A stretch of 35,091 bases of DNA from an uncultured Ruminococcus sp. GTDB lineage: Bacteria > Bacillota > Clostridia > Oscillospirales > Acutalibacteraceae. The stretch is taken from positions 1-35,091 of the forward strand of contig CADASG010000032.1 in NCBI GenBank assembly GCA_902790475.1. Reading direction: 5' to 3'. The notes beneath the pieces were generated by a model. That model saw nothing but the letters and a program-made list of their open reading frames with translations. It was not told where the DNA came from and made no database searches. Positions 17,052-23,226 of the stretch are shown piece after piece. The translations under genes and the position numbers were made by a program. The first letter of the stretch is position 1; each line of letters opens with the position of its first letter.

Positions 17052-18359
17052 ATGAAGAAAGTGATCGCCTTGGCGGCGGCGCTGCTGACCGCGCTCTGCG
17101 CCTGCGCCGACCCAAATGCTTTTTCCGAAGGAGAGCGGCTGTCGGACAGCGTTAAGAAAAATCAAAATGCCGCCGAGACCTTTAACTACGCCGACGGAGC
17201 GTCGGAGCCTCCGACCTCATATAACAACTACGCCAACGCGGTAACGGACTTTTCATTGAAGTTGCTGCGCAGACGCTTAGACGAAACGCCCGGCAAATCC
17301 GTGCTGTGCTCGCCTGCAAACACCGCGCTCACGCTGTCGCTGCTGAGCAACGGCGCTTCGGGCGACACAAAAAGCGAGATACTCCTGCAGTTCGGCGGAC
17401 TGAGCGCCGACGACCTGAACACCTGCGGCTCGTATTTTCAGAGCCGCATGGAAGAGGTGGCGCAGACCGGAAGGGACAAAAAAGCGGAGGACTACGACCC
17501 TCTTGACGGTGCTCACGTCAGCCTCCTGCAAAACCTGACGGTCAGTCAAAACTATGATATCTCCGCTTCCTTCCTGCAAAAAAGCGCCGATTTCTATGGC
17601 GCTGATGTGATTCGCGTCAGCTTTGATGACGAAAAGCTTGAGCAAAAGCAGCGCAGTTTGCTTTCCGGCTATAACGCGAACGCGTCGGTCAGCGCCGACG
17701 CCGGCTCAAGCTTGTACGCTCTGACCGCTTCGAGCCTCACGGACAAATGGCTCGCGAAGCACACGATCGAGGAAGGAGAGTTCAGAGGCAGCGGAAGCAC
17801 TGAAAAAACAAGCTTTATGGTATCGGACGAAAGCTACCTGAGCACCGACGCGGCTGAGGGAATAGTCGCCTACACTGCGGATAATCCGCTGAAATTTATC
17901 GCGGTCGCGCCAAAGAACGGCGTTTCGGTTCAGGATTATATCGACAAGCTCGGCAATGCGGAATTTGACAGATTGCTCAACAGCATGAAGGCAGGTAAAA
18001 CCGTTCGCGCGGCGATCCCCTGTTTTTCAATCGACGGCGGCTCAAAAGCGTTGTCCCTGCGCTCAGCTCTTGAAGGCTGCGGTCTGCACACCGTGTTTAC
18101 GGACGACGCTCACTGGAAATACATGAATATCACCGACAGGATAAAGCTTGACGATCTCTATGAGCTGCCTCCCTCCGTCACTGTTTCGGACAGCGGTATA
18201 CTCGCCGAGGCACAGACGGGCGGCGTGATCAAGCCGAACGGGAACGATAAGCAGGTCACCCTGAACAGCAAAAAAGAGCTGCGCTTTGACAAGCCGTTCG
18301 CGTTTTTCTTTATCGACAACGAGTCGAATATCCCCGTTTACGCCGGCGTGTATCAGTAA
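17052..18359 (+). CDS. serpin-family lipoprotein
   Basis: The 435-residue protein has a signal sequence ending in a lipobox-like LCAC (Cys18), so it is probably membrane-anchored on the outside. The serpin fold is clear: NAVTDFSLKLLRR, SVLCSPANTALTLSLLSNGASGDTKSEIL, LTASSLTDKWLAKHT, ending in DKPFAFFFIDNESNIPVYAGVYQ. The reactive loop is around 375-402. Its hinge, SGILAEAQTGGVI, keeps Gly at P15, Ala at P12 and P10 and Thr at P8, but has Ile and Leu where small or polar residues (T, E) are usual at P14 and P13. Inhibitory activity is therefore plausible but not assured. Related gut-bacterial serpins (siropins) inhibit host serine proteases. The gene is co-transcribed with the glycosyltransferase. 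Confidence 0.88.
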   Translation: MKKVIALAAALLTALCACADPNAFSEGERLSDSVKKNQNAAETFNYADGASEPPTSYNNYANAVTDFSLKLLRRRLDETPGKSVLCSPANTALTLSLLSNGASGDTKSEILLQFGGLSADDLNTCGSYFQSRMEEVAQTGRDKKAEDYDPLDGAHVSLLQNLTVSQNYDISASFLQKSADFYGADVIRVSFDDEKLEQKQRSLLSGYNANASVSADAGSSLYALTASSLTDKWLAKHTIEEGEFRGSGSTEKTSFMVSDESYLSTDAAEGIVAYTADNPLKFIAVAPKNGVSVQDYIDKLGNAEFDRLLNSMKAGKTVRAAIPCFSIDGGSKALSLRSALEGCGLHTVFTDDAHWKYMNITDRIKLDDLYELPPSVTVSDSGILAEAQTGGVIKPNGNDKQVTLNSKKELRFDKPFAFFFIDNESNIPVYAGVYQ

Positions 18360-18374
18360 AACAGCCAGTAACAC

Positions 18375-18420
18375 TTTGCTCCTTTCGCAATAGTATGTAG
18401 TGTAAACGAAAGGAGGCAAA
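18375..18420 (+). promoter_or_regulatory. hairpin that sequesters the ribosome binding site of the 44-aa peptide
   Basis: TTTGCTCCTTTCG (18375-18387) pairs with CGAAAGGAGGCAAA (18407-18420), giving 13 pairs with one bulged G around a 19-base loop. The right arm contains the whole AAAGGAGG ribosome binding site of the CDS starting at 18427. No T run follows, so it is not a terminator. It suggests translational control by RNA folding or by a trans-acting factor. Confidence 0.65.
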
Positions 18421-18426
18421 CGCTAT

Positions 18427-18561
18427 ATGAATTTGTTTGGCAACAACAATGGCTGCGGCTGCATAATTCTTCTGATCCTCATTCTGTGCTGCTGCGGCGG
18501 CAACAACAACGGCTGTGGCTGCGGCTGCGGCAACAACGACGGCTGCGGATGCTGCGGTTAA
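18427..18561 (+). CDS. 44-aa Cys/Gly/Asn-rich small protein
   Basis: ATG 18427 follows AAAGGAGG by about 10 bases, one of the best ribosome binding sites in the window. The product begins MNLFGNNNGCGC, contains a short hydrophobic run (IILLILIL, residues 13-20), then CCCGG and alternating GCGCGC and NNN/NND blocks, ending CGCCG. Eleven of 44 residues are cysteine. I recognise no characterised family. The composition suggests a membrane-associated metal-binding or disulphide-crosslinked peptide, or possibly a spore-coat-like or modified peptide; all are speculative. It lies 67 bases after the serpin, with no promoter clearly visible, and is followed by a strong terminator, so it may be the third gene of the serpin transcript. 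Confidence 0.72.
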   Translation: MNLFGNNNGCGCIILLILILCCCGGNNNGCGCGCGNNDGCGCCG

Positions 18562-18585
18562 GCTGAAACAAGAAGTGAATCAACG

Positions 18586-18620
18586 ACGGACTGCTCTCTC
18601 GGGCAGTCCGTTTTTAAATT
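18586..18620 (+). terminator. intrinsic terminator after the Cys-rich peptide
   Basis: ACGGACTGC pairs with GCAGTCCGT (9 bp, 8-base loop), followed by TTTTAAATTTCTT. Confidence 0.85.
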
Positions 18621-18634
18621 TCTTAAAAAATCTC

Positions 18635-18663
18635 TGTACAAATAAGATTTTTTCGTGTATAAT
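18635..18663 (+). promoter_or_regulatory. promoter upstream of the DUF4428 gene
   Basis: TGTACA and TATAAT are spaced by 17 bases. The MITE-like element at 18668-18783 lies between this promoter and the gene at 18810, so the element would form most of the 5' leader. Confidence 0.55.
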
Positions 18664-18667
18664 ATAC

Positions 18668-18783
18668 ATATGGCAACACCGCACAATTCAAGGCGCCCGG
18701 CTTGCTTGAATCTTATTCCGTCAGCTTGCCCAAAAAATCTCGGCAAGGCGACAGCCTTACCTCAATTTGCGGTATTGCCATAT
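18668..18783. mobile_element. 116-bp MITE-like element with 16-base inverted ends
   Basis: The left end ATATGGCAACACCGCA and right end TGCGGTATTGCCATAT are inverted repeats matching at 15 of 16 positions. There is no reading frame inside. A decayed relative lies at 536-630. The helper transposase is not in the window. Confidence 0.7.
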
Positions 18784-18809
18784 CAAAAATAGCAAAGGAG
18801 ATTTGAAAT

Positions 18810-19901
18810 ATGGGATTGTTTGATAAGAAAATCTGCGATATCTGCGGCGGCAAGGTGGGTATGCTCACCTTCAGCAAGCTCGAGGACGGCAATATCTGCG
18901 CAGACTGCAAAAAGAAGCTCTCGCCGTTTTTCAACGAGCGGAAGCATTCCACCGTCGCACAGATCAAGGAGCAGCTTGAATACCGCGAGCAAAACCGTGC
19001 TGAGCTCGACAGCTTCAACCCGACCAAAAGCTTTGGCAGCGGCAGCACCAAGGTTTATGTCGATCTGTCTACGGGCAAGTTCGTTGTCAGCAGAAAGCGT
19101 GATTTCCGCGAGGAAAACGCGGATCTGATCTCTTTTTCTCAGGTCAGCGACATTCGTCTTGACGTTGATGAAAACCGCAGCGAGGAATACCGCACCAACT
19201 CGGAGGGACAGCGCGTATCCTACGATCCTCCGCGCTACCGCTTCGACTACGAATTCAACATTATAATACTTGTGAACTCCCCGTATTTCAGCGAGATCAG
19301 GTTTGAGCTGAGCGGCATTCGTCCCGACAGCCGCTACAGCGAAGCTTACCACCGCTATGAAATGGAAGCAAACGAGCTGATAAACACCCTCAGAGGCGGC
19401 ATGAACAACGGCGCTATGGGATACGCTCAGCCGAACGCGGGCTTTAATCAGGGCTTTGCCGGCGGCGCGGCAATGGGCTACGGTCAGCAGAACATGAATT
19501 ATCAGCAGCCTCAACAGGGTTTTCAGCAACAGGGCTACCCTCAGCAGAACATGAATTATCAGCAGCCTCAGCAGGGCTTTCAGCAGCAGGGCTATCCTCA
19601 GCAGAACATGAATTATCAGCAGCCTCAACAGGGCTTCCAGCAGCAGGGCTACCCTCAACAGAACATAAATTATCAGCAGCCTCAGCAGGGCTTCCAACAG
19701 CAGGGCTACCCTCAGCAGAACATGAATTATCAGCAGCCTCAGCAGGGCTTCCAGCAGCAGGGCTATCCTCAGCAGAACATGAATTATCAGCAGCCTCAGC
19801 AGGGCTTCCAACAGCAGGATAACGCCGCGTGGACATGTCCCAATTGCGGAACCGCATGTACAACAAAATTCTGCCAAAACTGCGGCACGCCAAAGCAGTA
19901 A
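18810..19901 (+). CDS. DUF4428 zinc-finger protein with a prion-like QN repeat and C-terminal zinc ribbon
   Basis: The 363-residue protein has three parts. Residues 1-50 form a DUF4428-type treble-clef-like domain (CDICGGKVGMLTFSKLEDGNICADCKKKLS in two CxxC pairs). Residues 50-195 form a mixed alpha/beta region (KSFGSGSTKVYVDLSTGKFVV and following) probably belonging to the same family. Residues 226-338 comprise five perfect-length and one partial 19-residue repeat of the type QQNMNYQQPQQGF-QQQGYP. The last 23 residues form a zinc ribbon, CPNCGTACTTKFCQNCG. The start has AAAGGAGA. There is no signal peptide, so it is cytoplasmic. Function is unknown; the Q/N/Y-rich repeat resembles domains that self-assemble or phase-separate. 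Confidence 0.82.
   Translation: MGLFDKKICDICGGKVGMLTFSKLEDGNICADCKKKLSPFFNERKHSTVAQIKEQLEYREQNRAELDSFNPTKSFGSGSTKVYVDLSTGKFVVSRKRDFREENADLISFSQVSDIRLDVDENRSEEYRTNSEGQRVSYDPPRYRFDYEFNIIILVNSPYFSEIRFELSGIRPDSRYSEAYHRYEMEANELINTLRGGMNNGAMGYAQPNAGFNQGFAGGAAMGYGQQNMNYQQPQQGFQQQGYPQQNMNYQQPQQGFQQQGYPQQNMNYQQPQQGFQQQGYPQQNINYQQPQQGFQQQGYPQQNMNYQQPQQGFQQQGYPQQNMNYQQPQQGFQQQDNAAWTCPNCGTACTTKFCQNCGTPKQ
19485..19820 (+). repeat. 57-bp tandem repeats inside the DUF4428 gene
   Basis: In-frame 57-base units begin at 19485, 19542, 19599, 19656, 19713 and 19770, the sixth being partial. They differ mainly at third codon positions (CAG/CAA, TAC/TAT, GGT/GGC), so the protein repeat is conserved while the DNA drifts. 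Copy number is likely to vary between strains. Confidence 0.92.
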
Positions 19902-19925
19902 GTAAAAATAATTGAATAAAGCACA

Positions 19926-19956
19926 ACGGACAGACTCACCGAGCCTGTCCGTTTTT
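19926..19956 (+). terminator. intrinsic terminator after the DUF4428 gene
   Basis: ACGGACAG pairs with CTGTCCGT with an inner CTC/GAG pair, followed by TTTTGCG. It lies between converging genes and could act weakly for the minus-strand lipoprotein. Confidence 0.8.
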
Positions 19957-19961
19957 GCGTA

Positions 19962-20474
19962 TTACGGATGACATTTTCCGCAGGGCGAATACCCCTGCGC
20001 AATAAGAGATTCTCTGCTTCCCGAATAGTATTCTTTGTTCTTGTCTTTCATTCTGTAAACGGAAGAACAACTCGGATAATGAAACTTATGCGTGTTGGTG
20101 TTCAATACATAAGAGGCGTTATTTTGGTTATCGTTGTTTTGGATAGGAACAGCATATTCAACCTTGTTGCTCTGTGATTTAGATTCCGCTTTCTTTTTGC
20201 TGCTTTGAGTCTTGGACTCGCTTTTCTTTTTACTGCTTTGTTGAGAGGATTGTTTTGACTGTTTTTTCGTTTCTGTCGGTTTCTCGGTTGGATTCGGCGA
20301 CTGCGTTTTTGTTTCTTCCAACAGTTCATCAATATCAATGGTTTCTTCCTCTGATTCTGCTGCCGAAACGATTCCCTCATGTGCAAGCGTATCGGATGAA
20401 ATGCTGTCACAAGCTGTTACAAAAATAAGCCCCATAATTAATGATAACAATAATCCAATTATAATTTTTTTCAT
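19962..20474 (-). CDS. lipoprotein with Lys/Ser-rich linker and C-terminal Cys-His module
   Basis: The 170-residue protein has a lipoprotein signal (MKKIIIGLLLSLIMGLIFVTAC; lipobox VTAC, Cys22). A disordered linker of about 90 residues rich in K, S, Q and E follows. The last 50 residues form a small domain, YVLNTNTHKFHYPSCSSV then SLIAQGYSPCGKCHP. Its His, two Cys-containing turns and a final CGKC resemble the Ada-like metal-binding cap often attached to secreted Firmicutes proteins; zinc binding is inferred. The start has a GAGGTG site. It is transcribed from the consensus promoter at 20528-20556, which overlaps operators probably bound by the divergent XRE protein. No enzymatic domain is present. 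Confidence 0.82.
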   Translation of the reverse strand: MKKIIIGLLLSLIMGLIFVTACDSISSDTLAHEGIVSAAESEEETIDIDELLEETKTQSPNPTEKPTETKKQSKQSSQQSSKKKSESKTQSSKKKAESKSQSNKVEYAVPIQNNDNQNNASYVLNTNTHKFHYPSCSSVYRMKDKNKEYYSGSRESLIAQGYSPCGKCHP

Positions 20475-20527
20475 CTTTACTGCACCTCAATCAACTGATT
20501 ATTTGCTTTGTGTATTCACATACTGTA

Positions 20528-20556
20528 ATTATAGGACTATTTGTCCTAAAAGTCAA
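20528..20556 (-). promoter_or_regulatory. consensus promoter of the lipoprotein
   Basis: On the minus strand TTGACT and TATAAT are spaced by exactly 17 bases. One AGGAC-N5-GTCCT palindrome fills most of the spacer, so a bound protein would block RNA polymerase. Confidence 0.78.
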
Positions 20557-20572
20557 TAGGACAAATAGTCCT
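20533..20572. promoter_or_regulatory. paired palindromic operator between lipoprotein and XRE genes
   Basis: Two 15-base palindromes, AGGACTATTTGTCCT (20533-20547) and AGGACAAATAGTCCT (20558-20572), share the half-site AGGAC/GTCCT and are also inverted copies of each other, with centres 25 bases apart. The first lies between the -35 and -10 of the lipoprotein promoter; the second adjoins the TATACTATAAT -10 region of the XRE gene. This is typical of an autoregulating repressor. Confidence 0.75.
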
Positions 20573-20598
20573 ATACTATAATTATATCGGTGAAAGAT

Positions 20599-20796
20599 AT
20601 GAAATTGAGAATCCGGGATCTGCGTGAAGATCACGATTATACACAAAAGCAAATAGCGGAACTGTTGATGTGCGACCAGTCGCTGTATTCCAAATACGAG
20701 CGCGGCGAGCGCGAGATCCCGTTGAGCCTTGTGGTGAAATTAGCTGATTTTTACGGCACCTCGGTGGATTATCTGATCGGAAGAAGCAAAAAATAA
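20599..20796 (+). CDS. XRE-family helix-turn-helix regulator
   Basis: The 65-residue protein is a minimal Cro/CI-type DNA-binding domain. RIRDLREDHDYTQKQIAELLMCDQSLYSKYERGEREIP contains the helix-turn-helix and the conserved YxKYERGxREIP turn, and KLADFYGTSVDYLIGR ends the fold. It has no effector or dimerisation domain. ATG 20599 gives the usual family N-terminus; an in-frame GTG at 20590 would add three residues and lies almost at the predicted transcript start. It is divergent from the lipoprotein and probably represses both promoters through the operators at 20533-20572. A strong terminator follows. Confidence 0.9.
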   Translation: MKLRIRDLREDHDYTQKQIAELLMCDQSLYSKYERGEREIPLSLVVKLADFYGTSVDYLIGRSKK

Positions 20797-20813
20797 TAAA
20801 GAATAAAACAAGC

Positions 20814-20855
20814 AAAACACACGGTCGGTTCTCTCGGAACCCGACCGTGTGTTTT
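20814..20855 (+). terminator. intrinsic terminator after the XRE gene
   Basis: AAAACACACGGTCGG pairs with CCGACCGTGTGTTTT, followed by AATTG. The long GC-rich stem and flanking A/T runs suit termination in both directions. Confidence 0.85.
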
Positions 20856-21331
20856 AATTGAGAATAGTATTAAAGCCAAACGGGAAACAAAAGCTTTTCC
20901 CGTGAACTGACGTTTGCTAATAGAAGCGAAACGTTTAGAGCGGCACCCTCGGTCGCACACGCAGGTGCGACCCTACGCAGTTAAGGAAATGATGATTAAG
21001 AAAATGTTGTTTCCATTGCCCTCATAACTTCCGATATTTCTATTCTATCTCGCGAAACGCCAACGTTACCAATGCACCCGACGTAAAGTACGCGAACTAA
21101 AATACGCGTGGAGAAATCTCCTTCCGCGACGCAGCATTGTTATCTATCAGGGAGATTTCTCGACTATTCGCTGCGCGAATTCGGCTTACGCCGATCGCTC
21201 GAAATGACATCTGGAGGTAACGCAGCGACCGATTGAAATGACATATATAGGGAACGTGTTAAAAGCCTACGATGACATTTAGAGGTAACGAGCCGACCGC
21301 GCGAAACAGCAGCAGATCAGCGGTTCAACCC

Positions 21332-21445
21332 GTAGGGGCTTGCATTGCAAGCCCGCTGTGCCGACGTTGTTTTCCTGTCCGAGTGTTGATAAAATTGAAA
21401 CGTTTAGTGCAGCACCCTCGGCGGACGCGCAATGCGCGCCCCTAC
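21332..21445 (-). repeat. GTAGGGGC-bounded element, copy B1
   Basis: A 114-bp element, same length as copies A1 and B2, running GTAGGGGCTTGCATTGC to GCGCGCCCCTAC in the plus direction, i.e. inverted relative to copy A1. Confidence 0.78.
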
Positions 21446-21511
21446 GCCGAAGTTTGATGAATTACGGTCAATAGGAATATAATCTAACGCTTGTATACAA
21501 TTAGAATTAGC

Positions 21512-21648
21512 TGTCATTTCGACCAAGTGGAGCGAAGCGAAACGCGCGGAGAAATCTCCTTCGGCGACGCAGCATTGTTATCTATCAGGGAGATTTCTCG
21601 GCTAAATCACTTCGTGATTTTGCCCTTCGGGCACCGCTCGAAATGACA
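21512..21648. mobile_element. TGTCATTTCGA-ended MITE-like element, copy B
   Basis: A 137-bp element with perfect TGTCATTTCGA/TCGAAATGACA termini and internal GGAGAAATCTCC/GGAGATTTCTC arms. One arm differs from copy A: the CGGCGTAAGCCG stem is replaced by AATCACTTCGTGATT and GCCCTTCGGGC stems. Compensated stem exchange suggests selection on the folded form or a modular family. Confidence 0.7.
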
Positions 21649-21736
21649 TCTGGAGGTAACGCAGCGACCGTTCGAAATGACATATATGGGAAATGTGCTG
21701 ACCGCGCGAAACAGCAGCAGATCAGCGGTTCAACCT

Positions 21737-21850
21737 GTAGGGGCTTGCATTGCAAGCCCGCTGTTCCGACGTTGTTTTATTGTCCGAGTGTTGATATAAT
21801 CAAAACCTTTAGTGCGGCACCCTCGGCGGACGCGCAATGCGCGCCCCTAC
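21737..21850 (-). repeat. GTAGGGGC-bounded element, copy B2
   Basis: A 114-bp element, nearly identical to 21332-21445 with a few substitutions (for example CTGTTCCGACG and TTGATATAATC). Confidence 0.78.
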
Positions 21851-22175
21851 ACAGTTGAGGTAACGTTGATTGAAAAACGTCGTTTCCATTGCCCTCACAG
21901 CTTCCCGTTGTTGAATTCTGTCTTGCGAAACGCCGACGTTACCGATGAATCCGAGGTCAAGTACGCGAGCTGACTGCGGCGGCACGCCAATTGCCCTCGC
22001 AGCTTCCCGTTGTTGAATTCTATCTCGCGTAAACGCCGACGTTACCAATGCGACCGACGTTAAGTACGCGAGCTGACTGCGGCGGCACGCCAATTGCCCT
22101 CACAGCTTCCGATATCTCTATTCTATCTCGCGTAAACGCCGACGTTACCGGTGGATCCGAGGTCAAGTACGCGAG

Positions 22176-23204
22176 CTAAAAGACGCGTTTTATGCCTTGT
22201 TTTCCGCCGCAAAAGAATTCGGGGACGTATTTTTTTATTGTGGGCAGCATACCGATTCCGTCGGGGGTGTGGGGCGGAAGCTGCCAGAAATCATGGGCGC
22301 AGTAGGTGTTGCCCTCGATGATCTCGGGGCCGTCGGGCGTTGTGGCAACATCCCATCCGACATAGCGGATCGCGGCTTTGAGCACCATTTGCACGGCTTC
22401 CTTCACAAACGGAATCGTGTAACCCTGCAAATGCACGTGGGTATCGGGGTGCTCCTCGTAAATGATGCCCTTTATGGTGTCGCCCGAATGAGCAGGATAA
22501 AGGATCTTGCCCGTTTCGGGATCAACGGGAGTAAACAGGCAGTTGTTGTCGATAATGCTGCCGCCCGTACCCATTTTCTGAACAATATAGAGCACATGCG
22601 GCTCGCCCTTGCTGTCGAGCACGGTGATTATCCTCATGCTGTTGACCGCGTTCGGATAGAGCTTAGCGACGTCGGGGTGCTGGGTGATGTTGTCCTCGAG
22701 AATGCAAAAATCCTTCTCCTTGAGATACTTGTAGAGATCGTCAAAGTCGGGATAGTCGCTGATTTTTATGCGTTCGCAGCCGTGTCCGCATTCAAGATCC
22801 TGCATTTTGCAGAAAATGTATTCGCGCTTGGAGCAAAACTCGCGCACCTCTTCCTTGGTCGCTTTTTGAAGCTGAATAAAGCCTCGGCGCACACAGTCTT
22901 TGTAAAGCTCGTTGAACTCGTCCTTGTTCTCGAGAAAATGCGCGTAGTCGTAATCGTTCATAAAGGTGTTGAACTTTTTGCTCACCAAACGGGTAACATA
23001 GGTTGCGCGCTGCTTCTTGCTGAGATTATAGAACGCGAAAATCTGGTAATCGTAGTAGCCTGCGCCGTATTTCTTGGCGCAGTAAAGCATATCGAAAAAG
23101 ATCTTGGCGCTGCTTTTGCCCGAACGCTCGTGGCAGGTTTTCACTGCCGTTTTCATTTTGCCGAGACTGGCATGAGCCAAAATCCTGAAAATATAGTTAG
23201 CCAT
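22176..23204 (-). CDS. ATP-grasp protein of the sugar-transfer-associated (ATPgrasp_ST) type
   Basis: The 342-residue protein has a basic N-terminal half and a C-terminal ATP-grasp-like half. NSMRIITVLDSKGEPHVLY, KMGTGGSIIDNNC, AIRYVGWDVATTPDGPEIIEGNT and the final DFWQLPPHTPDGIG match the pattern of sugar-transfer-associated ATP-grasp proteins, usually found near envelope polysaccharide genes. WDVATTPDGPEIIEGN holds the acidic metal ligands and the Asn of the active site. It likely ligates an amino or carboxyl group in wall or capsule building, but the substrate is unknown. ATG 23204 has AAGGAG 6 bases upstream. It starts 22 bases after alr, so they form an operon. The last codons and TAG stop lie in repeat-island sequence. 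Confidence 0.8.
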   Translation of the reverse strand: MANYIFRILAHASLGKMKTAVKTCHERSGKSSAKIFFDMLYCAKKYGAGYYDYQIFAFYNLSKKQRATYVTRLVSKKFNTFMNDYDYAHFLENKDEFNELYKDCVRRGFIQLQKATKEEVREFCSKREYIFCKMQDLECGHGCERIKISDYPDFDDLYKYLKEKDFCILEDNITQHPDVAKLYPNAVNSMRIITVLDSKGEPHVLYIVQKMGTGGSIIDNNCLFTPVDPETGKILYPAHSGDTIKGIIYEEHPDTHVHLQGYTIPFVKEAVQMVLKAAIRYVGWDVATTPDGPEIIEGNTYCAHDFWQLPPHTPDGIGMLPTIKKYVPEFFCGGKQGIKRVF

Positions 23205-23226
23205 AGAATTCTCCTTGATTAATTTA

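Larger units (their letters stand above)
20880..22185 (-). repeat. composite intergenic repeat island B (inverted relative to island A)
   Basis: This 1.3-kb gap carries the same modules as island A on the opposite strand: a divergent GTAGGGTCGC unit near 20930-20990; ~105-bp GTAACGTYGGCGTTTCGCG units at about 20999-21100 and three more at 21880-22180; GAGAAATCTCC elements at 21106-21208 and 21512-21648; GTAGGGGC elements at 21332-21445 and 21737-21850; and several ATGTCATTTC-type units. The stretch TCTAATTG-ACAAGCGTTAGATTATATT followed by a GTAGGGGC element is shared nearly base for base with 6815-6900. ORFs in it are translations of repeats; I see no gene. Its right end forms the 3' end of the ATP-grasp gene. 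Confidence 0.85.

Noticed and set aside
18375-18420. Terminator of the serpin gene
   Set aside because: The stem is strong, but no T run follows and the right arm is the ribosome binding site of the next gene.
18783-19877. 364-aa reading frame antisense to the DUF4428 gene
   Set aside because: The 57-bp repeats keep the opposite strand open; the Leu/Ile-rich repeat product has no start signal, and the plus strand has the real domains.
21809-22093. ORF in island B with repeated segments such as QQREA-RAIGVPPQSARVLDLGF
   Set aside because: It is a translation of the ~105-bp repeat units; the same units in island A are read in other frames with stops, and there is no ribosome binding site.
22197-23222. 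341-aa reading frame antisense to the ATP-grasp gene
   Set aside because: No start signal, and the coding pattern follows the minus strand.
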